Positions 56,501 to 64,000 of a DNA stretch of 64,000 bases are shown in pieces; the first letter of the stretch is position 1, and every line of letters starts with the position of its first letter. Where the stretch lies: assembly GCA_013146195.2 (NCBI GenBank), contig CM028378.1, positions 87,974,295-88,038,294 of the forward strand, written 5' to 3'. Source of the stretch: Codonopsis lanceolata (lineage: Eukaryota; Streptophyta; Magnoliopsida; Asterales; Campanulaceae). The notes below the pieces were generated by a model that did no database searches, was not told the DNA's origin, and worked only from the letters and a program-made list of their open reading frames with translations. The translations under genes were made by a program, and so were the position numbers.

Positions 56501-57450
56501 TGACTAGTTGACTTGTATAACCTATCGGACTATCGGTACTACGCAGCTGGCTTTAAGCCACGCATCCCGATTCTCGAATTAAGTAAGCTTAACGGTCAGA
56601 ATTTCTTCTTCCCAAATCCACAGGGAAGATTCATTTCTGTCATTCCACGCCACTTCCATTTATTTCCTTAAACGGTTTCACATTCATGGGAATGCTAATG
56701 TTAACAGCTGTGTCCAAATCAATAACAGCCTACACGGGCCCACACAACTTTTTTTTTTTTTTTAATTACGGGTGACAAAATAACTACTATACAGTCTATA
56801 CCTTTAATGAACTGTAAACGCGCTACGAAGGTAATTATTTTTGCAATACGATTTATCAATTTTATCACATTATTTTTTGCACCGCGATTCAATACTGTAA
56901 CTGCTAGTCTATTTTTAAACCGCGATTTATTAATTTTTATTGAACTAGTTTTGCACCGTGGTTCAATAGTGTAACTGCTAGTCTATTTTTGTACCGCGAT
57001 TCATCAATTTTAGTGCATTAATTTTTGCACCATGTTTCAATAGTGTAAATACTAGCTCTTGATATATGCACCGCGGTATAGAAATATGTTCAACGTGATA
57101 TATCAAAACGGGAATCGCGGTGCAAAAACATTGTTTTGGATTTACAACAAAGGGAATCACAATGCAAAATTATGTGGGCTTAATTGATAAATGAATTTTT
57201 TTTGCACCGCGATATATATAAAATAAGGAATCGCGGTGCAAAATTATGTGAGGTTAATTGATGAAAGAACTGTTTTTGCACTACGATGGATAAGCTTGAT
57301 TTAGCACACCTTTTGCCTATTAAGGGTGTCAAAGTCTTTTCATGACCAAAAATAACTTTTTTTCGATTGTTTTAATTTTTTTAAAAAGGTGTATTTTAGG
57401 AATTAAAAACTTAGAAAAATGGACCGGCCCAAATTTTCCCCTTTTTTATT
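53530..57450. repeat. Cluster of diverged unassigned repeats with ATGCATC/ACCGCGATTC words
   Basis: A block with order CATTAAGGGTATCGTAGTCTTTTCACC, AAAGTGTCTTTTT, AGTTAAAAAA occurs in plus orientation at about 55733, 56305 and 57318, and inverted at about 53590-53660. Each is accompanied by AT-rich DNA full of GATGCATCACGATGCA, ATCGCGGTGCAAAA or TGTGCATTGG words in short tandem series (53745-53960, 55540-55700, 56130-56290, 56860-57290). The ends AAAGTGAACnGACnnAATTT recur near 54790, 55890 and 56395. No protein domain is present. It looks like several copies of a non-autonomous or fold-back element. The exact ends are not defined (each listed word varies between copies). Confidence 0.6.
54195..54599 (+). 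CDS. Hypothetical 134-residue ORF, doubtful
   Basis: The open frame from ATG 54195 to TGA 54597 encodes a protein with a hydrophobic N-terminal third (FVLFSATLTFGGSFSVVIVC), a basic middle (NRDIKKWLVDFCCSLKPY) and a tail rich in Ser/His/Lys, then VPKKAMHMIVIPLPLEHLEV. I recognise no family. It lies within repeat-rich DNA without a promoter or splice signals. Length alone could be chance, though the frame contains GC-richer codons near its end than the surroundings, so a decayed gene fragment at 54380-54600 is possible. Confidence 0.2.
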   Translation: MRTSTNGDFVLFSATLTFGGSFSVVIVCTMNRDIKKWLVDFCCSLKPYFILRYELCFNGDKIVRAIQSSHTSDMESEKHKSHDSHPTNSERGTLDSDIVMMYVFRWSRCKKPVPKKAMHMIVIPLPLEHLEVLD

Positions 57451-57511
57451 TGATTCCCTAAATCTAACCAAACCCCCCAATAAGATTAAGAGGAGTGATT
57501 ACAGTAACTAA

Positions 57512-58324
57512 GACTTCGTTTGTTTCACGGAAAATGACTTCCGGAAAACGTTTTCTTCATTTTTCAGTGTTTGGTAACCTTAGGAAAATGCAGTCAACGT
57601 AAAAGGTTTTCCGAGTCAACGAAAAATGAAGGCTTCTTTTCCAGAAAATGACTTACGGATTAATTTTCCGTAAGTCATTTTCCAAATGTTCGGGCACCCT
57701 CCACCACCTTTCACAATTGCACATATTATTTAGGAACATCCTAACCATTGTCAATTTTTCTACTTTAAAACGTTTTTTTTCATATCAATTATCAAAAAAT
57801 TTATTTGTAATTGTGAGATTGAAAAAAGATAGACATTGATTTGACACCACTAATGATTAATTGAGAGTTACTAAAGAAAAATTATTTAAAGCAAAACTAT
57901 TTTATATTCAATATGTGCATTAATATTATAATATTTTTTTTTTGTATTTCTTCATATATAGTTTTCCATAACATTTTCTAGAGACATCCTAAACATTATC
58001 TATTTTCTATTTTAAAACGTTTTTTTCTTATCAATTATCAAAAAAATATTTGTAATTGTGATATTAAAAAAATATGGACCTTATTAAAAAAAGATGGTCC
58101 TTATTGATTTTCTAGGGACATCCTAAACATTGTTTAATTTCTATTTTTATTTTTGTATTTATTCATAACTTGTTTTCCGTTACATTTTCCGTATGTTTGC
58201 CAAACACCCGTAAATGTTTTTTGATATATTTTCAAAAGATTTACTAAACACCTGAAAATGAAATCTTTTGATTTTCCGGAAATCATTTTCTGAAAATGAT
58301 TTTCCGTGAAACAAACGGAGCCTA
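57512..58324. mobile_element. MITE-like element with terminal inverted repeats and internal repeats
   Basis: The left end CGTTTGTTTCACGGAAAAT (57516 onward) and the right end ATTTTCCGTGAAACAAACG are inverted repeats; with neighbouring TTCCGGAAAA sequence they extend to about 60 bp with mismatches. The inside carries ACATCCTAAnCATTnT three times (57737, 57988 and 58110), with ATCAATTATCAAAAAA after two of them. Flanking duplications are unclear (AGTAAC on the left, CGTAAG on the right). It is about 0.8 kb with no ORF, of Mutator- or hAT-like type. Confidence 0.7.
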
Positions 58325-59133
58325 ACGTAAGCTATTTAGTTTATTTCACTTCTTTCTTCTAATCTTTCGATAGGGACCACTGAGTGAGTAGATGAACATA
58401 CAACTTAATTTCATAAGGCAGTCTCACTTTAAAATTTGGTAAACGGAGTTTTACTGCCTTTATTTTGAGGATTAGTTTGGACTTTCATGCCAAAAATACC
58501 TTGGAAACGATTAGTGCAAGTCAATGATGGTACTTATTTATAGATATTAAAATTAAAATTTAATACTTATTGGTTATTATTTATGGATATTAAATAATTA
58601 TCTTCAACTATAGGTATCAAAATTTGATATAATAATAATTTTAAAAAAATTATATCCAACACATATCATAATATAAAAACAAAATTTAAATATTAATATA
58701 CATAATTTACCAACACATATTATAACATAAATATTTGGTCAAAATGAAAAGTATTAAAATTAGATGTGATACTAAAGGATGTATCAAATTTGATACTTTT
58801 CCTAATACCACACTTAATTTTGATATATTTTACTTTAATAATTGGAGAGTCTAATACTTTTAAATAAGAATTAAAATTTGATTTTGACCTTTACCATTTG
58901 ACTTGTCCTTACCAAACGTCAAACTCAGGAACTAGTCTTGGTTGGGACAACCAAAAAAATCTCTCGCTATTTGACCCAACAATGCATTTTGTTTTAAATT
59001 ATTTTTTCTTTTTGTATTTAGACAATATCTTGCTCAAAGAAATTTATATTTAACGATCAAATACATGGTATTCTACTAAATTGATTATTTTACATATGAA
59101 TTCATTGGTGATGGTGCTATTTGATTTGGAAAA

Positions 59134-59277
59134 TGTTATCCTTACCACTAATTCTACAACTTTCCTTACAACTAAGCCTTGAATTGGAAAAAAAATGTTT
59201 TGAACAAAGACAACTTTACCCTTCTTCAAAACTTAGTTGTAAAAAAAGTTGTAGAAATAGTTGTAAGACTAGCAATG
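59134..59277. mobile_element. Small MITE (~143 bp) with ~45-bp inverted repeats
   Basis: Left arm: CTTACCACTAATTCTACAAC followed by TTTCCTTACAACTAAG. The right arm (59229-59277) is its approximate reverse complement (CTTAGTTGTAAAAAAAGTTG, TAGAAATAGTTGTAAGACTAG). The loop is AT-rich. No clear target duplication was found. Confidence 0.6.
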
Positions 59278-59397
59278 TTGATTTGATTTAGCTGTTTAAG
59301 TGCCGACAAGTTAATGTGACTGGTGGTAAGTTGAAAAAAAATGATAAATTAATGTATAAAAATTAAAATATTCCTATCACATAATATCCTTTTACAT

Positions 59398-59640
59398 AAT
59401 AATAGTAGTAGTAATTATTATTATTATATTATTATTCTTATTATATTATTTATGATTATTATTATAATTACTTTTATTATCATGACCAACTGTTATTATT
59501 ATCACTATTATCATTAATACTTTATTATTATTATTATTATCATTAGAATTACTTTTTTTTATTTTTTATTATTACTACTACTATCATTATTATTTCTTTT
59601 TATTATTATAATAATTACAATTATTATAATTACTTACTAG
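59398..59640. repeat. TTA/ATT-rich low-complexity tract
   Basis: Irregular (TTA)n and (ATT)n with occasional C, about 240 bp. It is simple-sequence DNA with no coding capacity. Confidence 0.85.
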
Positions 59641-59665
59641 ATTTCGTGTCCATGCCTTTGGCACG
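59637..59665 (-). mobile_element. Possible Helitron 3' terminus, reversed
   Basis: CTAG at 59637-59640 is followed by a hairpin CGTGTC ... GGCACG (59645-59665), the mirror arrangement of a Helitron end. The stem is 6 bp with one G-T pair and the loop is 9 nt, so the support is weaker than for 49558. Confidence 0.35.
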
Positions 59666-61889
59666 ATATTAGTATGAAGATGATCAGTGTATGAAGTGAG
59701 TATGATGTGAATAAATTAATATATGCTTGAGATTTTTGTAGGGGTCGGCTCAATGCACACTATACAAAGCAAAGACGACATCTCAAAAAACTAAAGAAAC
59801 ACATTTTATTGGCTGTAAAATTTTGTAACTCATCCAAAAATATGATAATTAAACATTTGTTAATTGAAATAAACTTAAAAATAAAAATCTCAGACAAAAA
59901 CCATAAAATAAATTGAATGATACGAATGGAACTAACAAAAATTATTTGAAATCGAAATCACAAAGATTTCAGACCAATAAAGCAAAGTTAGCACAAATTT
60001 TTTTAAAAGAAAGAAATAAAAAATACAAATATTTAAAAATACAAATATTTAAAAATACAAAAATTAATTACAAAATTACGAACAATTTTTTTTTAAAAAA
60101 CTAAATCTAGGCCGGACAAAAATTAAATTGAGATTTCAGTTGATTACGATAATAATCAATTAAAAAACTATAAACTAAATATTTGTAAAACAGTAAATCT
60201 AGACTGCACAAAAATAAACAAATAAATTAGAGATAATCATAGAGAAGAAACTGGATAATTAAGGCAATAAGATCTCAGTAAAATAATAAATGTCTAGTAA
60301 AATTATAAAATAGTAAATCTTAGTTATGACACATGTTTTAATTACAGTCGTAAAATCTCAATAAAAAAATGTTAAGATTAATCGTAGGGTGTGACTTTGT
60401 AATGTGAAGATAAAATATATGAAGAAGAAGAAAATGTGATTGCTCATAAAATTAATTGTATGGGGTGACTTGTAATAAGGAAAAAAAATAGCGAGTTAAA
60501 AATGGATATCTAATCACACATGTGAATGTAATGATGAATTTCAACCGTTAAATGAGCTCTAGTCATACACGGTATTTGTATGAGATCAGTTCAAACAAAA
60601 CTCATAACTGAGAGGTTTATATGTGATTAAACCTAGTATTTGTGTCCGTGCTATAAACACGGTGTTGGTATGTGATCAACTCAATAGATGCTTGGGATAA
60701 ATTATAGATAACCACCTCGTCAACTCAAACGGAAGGATGCGATTAAACAAATATGTTAGAGAAAGTATTCCTGTAACTGTAATTGGTTGTATAAATGATA
60801 ATTTAAAAAAAAAACCATAATTGAGGGGTTATTAAATACTTATTGGTTATGGAGGGGGGTAATTCAAACAAAACTCATAACTGATGAGTTTATATGTAAC
60901 TCACATATTTAAGAATCAATCTGGACCGTCAATTGTGTTTAACACAATTCGATCTGGGCCGCCAGTTAGTCCCATATCTCTTTTATAATATAATTTTTAT
61001 CTATATATATTATAGTTATTATATATATTCTATAATAATTAGGGGTAATCTTGAATATAGAAAGTTTAAAGAAAATGGCTTATAATAATTACGGTTTATG
61101 TGTTTTAAATGTCTAGTACATAAGACTTATCATCACATAAATCAAATCAAGCAATTTAAAAATAACTTATGGAAATTACAAGACATAAAAACATATCAAT
61201 ATACCAAATTAAACGGGGTGGATTAACAAGATTTATTCAATAAATACTCCATTCATCAATCTCATATATGTTGTTTACAAGATAAAAATTCACTTTTGAG
61301 AATTCTCAATACACGTCTCAACAATTGTTATCTAATATTCCTTTGTAGCTTTTCTTTAACTAACTAATGTTTATTGCTATCTTGTAAATACTTAACTTGG
61401 TTCAAATAATATTAGTAAATTAGATTTCAATCATTTACAAGGTATCCCGTACCACATTTAGGTTCGAGACTAATCTTTGCTCACTATTAGTTTTTCAAGT
61501 GGCTAAAAAATTGAAAACTACTAGAAAAGAAAAGTTGACTAATAGTGAAAAGAACGAGTGAATAACTGTTTAAAATTAGTTTATGCGATGACCAAACAAG
61601 TCTAAAACAAAATTTTAAGCACGTTGGACAAATAACAAACTACTCTATTTGAGTTCAAATTCCTTAAAAAAAAAAAAAAAAATCAATAACAAACTAAATC
61701 AACAAATAAATATTCGGTTCGACCGAGTCGACTCGACTAAACTCGTTTCAAAGGACTTGAGGACTGTTGCCTACAAAAATGTTTGCATGCGCTGTGACGG
61801 TAAAACCGAAAGTTGAAAAGCTGTTAACCCAAGGGGGTCAACAATCAACATTGGCAGGTCGTCCCGTACCCCATTTTTCAGTCATTTCC

Positions 61890-61955
61890 ACAAAATCTCT
61901 CTCTCTCTCTCTCTCCGTGGTGCGTGCGATTGGTGGGGTTTCGAAGCAATTGCAG
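61890..61955 (+). other. Probable 5'UTR exon of the ABC1-kinase gene
   Basis: A (TC)n-rich leader (61897 onwards) ends in GCAATTGCAG followed by a consensus donor GTGAGT at 61956. The next acceptor, CTACACTGCAG at 63200, precedes the coding exon. A CT-rich leader plus an intron in the 5'UTR is common for plant housekeeping genes. The transcription start and TATA box are not defined. The intron would be 1245 nt. Confidence 0.5.
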
Positions 61956-63200
61956 GTGAGTTCTTCTCTCAATTCTTGAAAAAATGTAATTCAGAGGCTA
62001 ATTTGATTCCCTTTACGTTGTTTGTTTGGTACGGATGAATTAATTGCATGAATGTTGTTACGGATTGTATTTGTAATGATATTTAGATTCTCTTATCATA
62101 TATATGTATATATTATATTGTAGTTGGAATTTTTTTGTTGTTTTTCTCACTAATTTGCTTAATTTTTTTTTTCTGTTTAATTTGCTAGTAGCGAATTTCG
62201 GGTTGCCTTGTGAATTAAGTTTTAAACATGATCTCAGCTTACAACAACTGGTTTGTACTAGGAAATTTTTACAAGGAAATAACGTTGTTGGAACTTGGAA
62301 CCATTGATTGAAATTAAAGGAAACGTTTTTAACTTTGGTGCCCTGGCAAAATGAATCTTAGTTTTCTGGTTTCATTGACAATCCATAGCGTAATGAGGTG
62401 GTGTGGTTCATAGGTCAGTTGAGGTTATCGTTGAAATTACTCTTTAGAGGTGTCATGATCTTGTTTAGCCAAGCCAAGTCAAGTCAGCACATGCCTGGTG
62501 AGTGGTGAGGGCTAGTCGAGAGAGTTCAATTTTGGTTGAGCTGGCATTTTCTAGGTGCAATTCATGGTTGGTTGGGCCGACAGAGGTCATGCAATCCAAG
62601 TTGGGTATAGTCCTAAGTTGAATGGTACTGATTGGGTAAAAAAGGTGAAGACTGGAAAAAGCTATGCAAAAAAAAAAAAAAAAAGCCTAAGATTTCAGCC
62701 CATGGTAAAGTAATTGGCCCCGAGTTGGAGGTTTTGGCATCTTGTTTGGGGTGCATGCAATGGCCAGGTTAGTGGAAGCTAGGTGTAGGGATGTTTGACG
62801 TTGGTCGATTTGCAGGTCATGTGGGCTGAGTTGGTGCTGTCACGAGATATAGTCCTAAGTCAAACTGTGGCACTGTTGGGATAAAATTGTGTAACAAGGA
62901 GATAAAGTTGCGTCTTATGCTAATAACTTAAGTTGTTAGTCCAGTGGAATTGATTGATCCTAACTGTTATGAATTCAAATGTTTTATGTATGTGCCTTCA
63001 CTCTTTGTCCTTAAAGTTAGAGTTTATGCTCATACATAGTTCAAATATTTATGTATGGGCAGAAGGTTACTCTTCTTTCTATACCAGTACTGATGTAGCT
63101 TGGCTCTACTTGTACCAACCTCACGCTTAATTATATGCTCATGCTTCTTGGACTCCCGACATGTAGCATAGAAACTGATGATTTTCTTTCTACACTGCAG

Positions 63201-63320
63201 ATCTCTAGTATTTTTTGTGAGGACACCTCATAATAGCTGTATCAAATGGGATGGGGAAGCATCTACAAGAGGCGAGTGAAGGTTTTCACATTGGCATTAT
63301 TTATCTACTTGGATTATAAG
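63201..63320 (+). CDS. ABC1/UbiB-family kinase, first coding exon
   Basis: The acceptor TTCTTTCTACACTGCAG ends at 63200, the ATG is at 63246 and the donor AAG/GTATAC is at 63321. The exon codes MGWGSIYKRRVKVFTLALFI and YLDYK, 25 residues ending on a complete codon. This N-terminus, together with the next exon, matches the conserved start of plant ABC1-family proteins of the Arabidopsis At5g24810 type, in which an ABC1 kinase-like domain is fused to a beta-lactamase-like domain. The ortholog assignment is from memory of that family and has not been searched. The stretch VKVFTLALFIYLDY is hydrophobic but short, and no clear organelle targeting peptide is seen. Confidence 0.8.
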
Positions 63321-63370
63321 GTATACATCACTCCTTTGATTTGCTTCTATGCATTGAAAAAGAAATACTA

Positions 63371-63623
63371 CCTCCGTCCCCAAAAAGGTTCCAACTTTGA
63401 ATGTCAAAACAATAAACAATTAATACTATTTTTCACTTCTATAAATACCCTTTTATTTGCACTAAACTGAAAACTTTGGTATGGCATGCTAGAGAAACAC
63501 AAAGTTCTTGGAAGGTAAGGATACATTTGGAAGAACATTGGAAAATAATAGCTTATATTTTGAAATAGGACCCTTTTTGGAACAAACTAAAATGGAAAGT
63601 AGCTATTTATGGTACACACAGAG
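63371..63623. mobile_element. Stowaway-like MITE in intron 2 of the ABC1-kinase gene
   Basis: CCTCCGTCCCCAAAAAGG follows a TA at 63369-63370; the other end, ATTTATGGTACACACAGAG, precedes a TA at 63624-63625. TA target sites and the CTCCCTCCGTCCC-type end are Stowaway/Tc1-mariner features. The right end has diverged. It is about 253 bp with no ORF and makes up more than half of the 407-nt intron. Confidence 0.65.
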
Positions 63624-63727
63624 TATTCATTTTCTTTTGCAAATGTTGACCTTTTATTTTATTTTATTGTCTTACTTTATGAATCTATTAATTCATGTTG
63701 GGTGGTGATGTGGCTATCTGCTTGAAG

Positions 63728-63955
63728 GCTTTGCAGCAGAGAGAGAAATGGACAAACAAATCTAAAAGAGATGGTTTATGGGAGAAAGCTCATGAGCGTA
63801 ATGCTAAGCGTGTCCTTAAGTTGATTATAGAGTTGGAAGGTCTGTGGGTAAAACTTGGACAGTATTTGTCAACACGTGCTGATGTGCTTCCTGCTGCCTA
63901 CATAAACCTTCTAAAGCAGTTACAAGACTCTCTTCCTCCTCGTCGCTTGGAAGAG
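63728..63955 (+). CDS. ABC1/UbiB-family kinase, second coding exon (gene continues past window)
   Basis: The exon starts after the acceptor CTTGAAG (63727) as ALQQREKWTNKSKRDGLWEK and ends RRLEE before the donor GTAAGT at 63956; it is 76 codons in phase 0, in frame with the previous exon. An alternative acceptor (TTTGCAG at 63736) would drop ALQ. LIIELEGLWVKLGQYLSTRA followed by DVLPAAYINLLKQLQDSLPP carries the KxGQ signature of ABC1/ADCK/UbiB proteins, atypical protein-kinase-fold proteins that in plants act in mitochondria or plastids in prenylquinone and lipid metabolism. Nucleotide-binding and catalytic motifs would lie in exons beyond 64000. It is intact as far as seen, unlike everything else in the window. 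Confidence 0.88.
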
Positions 63956-64000
63956 GTAAGTCCTGAAAATGAATTCCAAAGTTGCACCCACTCTTGAAGT

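Larger units (their letters stand above)
58325..61880. other. AT-rich intergenic DNA upstream of the host gene
   Basis: I see no gene. Apart from the small repeats listed separately, there is a duplicated segment (AAACTCATAACTGAnnnGTTTATATGT at about 60597 and 60881) and several hairpin-like words TAGTATTTGTGTCCGTGCT/ACACGG near 60630-60665 resembling the Helitron-like motif at 59637. Confidence 0.55.

Overview
This is plant nuclear DNA, most likely from a eudicot. It holds nested LTR retrotransposons of the Ty1/copia and Ty3/gypsy groups, L1-type LINEs, hAT-like, Stowaway-like and other MITEs, Helitron traces, long (TA)n tracts and a 100-N assembly gap. The one convincing host gene is the start of an ABC1/UbiB-type kinase gene on the + strand at the right edge (5'UTR exon near 61.9 kb, coding exons 63246-63320 and 63728-63955). 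Everything else that looks coding is retroelement protein, almost all broken by stops and frameshifts, or a gene fragment.

Layout. 1-1610: just over two tandem copies of a 0.75-kb unit with a decayed ankyrin-repeat fragment (minus strand), running into the gap at 1611-1710. 1711-4959: 5' part of an Ogre/Tat-like gypsy element on the minus strand (leader, primer-binding site, LTR). 4960-7363: a second gypsy element (LTR end, initiator-Met PBS, gag), with a hAT-like element inside gag. 7380-38232: one SIRE-like copia element, about 11 kb without its insertions but spread over 31 kb by younger elements.

Nested inside the copia element, with target-site duplications (TSDs) that can be read directly: an Ogre-like solo LTR (10029-13743, CTAGG), which contains another solo LTR (10914-13232, GCAAC), which contains a hAT-like element (11932-12538); a 3'-truncated Ogre-like element (18871 to about 22820); a nearly full-length L1 LINE in the 3' LTR (25173-30829, about 17-bp TSD); and a very long gypsy solo LTR in the same 3' LTR (31185-38000, ATCTT), itself holding a solo copy of the copia LTR (33611-34892, GAAAT) and a 5'-truncated LINE of the same family (35962-37275). 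This order gives a relative insertion chronology.

38.2-45.3 kb: a 67-bp minisatellite, a gypsy gag remnant and an Athila-type pol remnant (both minus strand, from different elements). 45.3-53.2 kb: an LTR-like start, AT-rich non-coding DNA, a Helitron-type 3' terminus, a Helitron helicase remnant, unrecognised ORF fragments and another Ogre-like solo LTR (51862-53203). 53.5-57.5 kb: a cluster of diverged repeats rich in ATGCATC and ACCGCGATTC words that I cannot assign to a known family. 57.5-61.9 kb: MITEs and AT-rich intergenic DNA, then the host gene.

The most unusual structure is in the copia element: its extra ORF downstream of pol is preceded by what looks like a complete plant-style transcription unit (TATA box, CT-rich leader, ATG and a 333-nt intron). 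The Ogre-like LTRs also carry a repeatedly spaced GGGCAGnnnAACTGCT motif in every copy.
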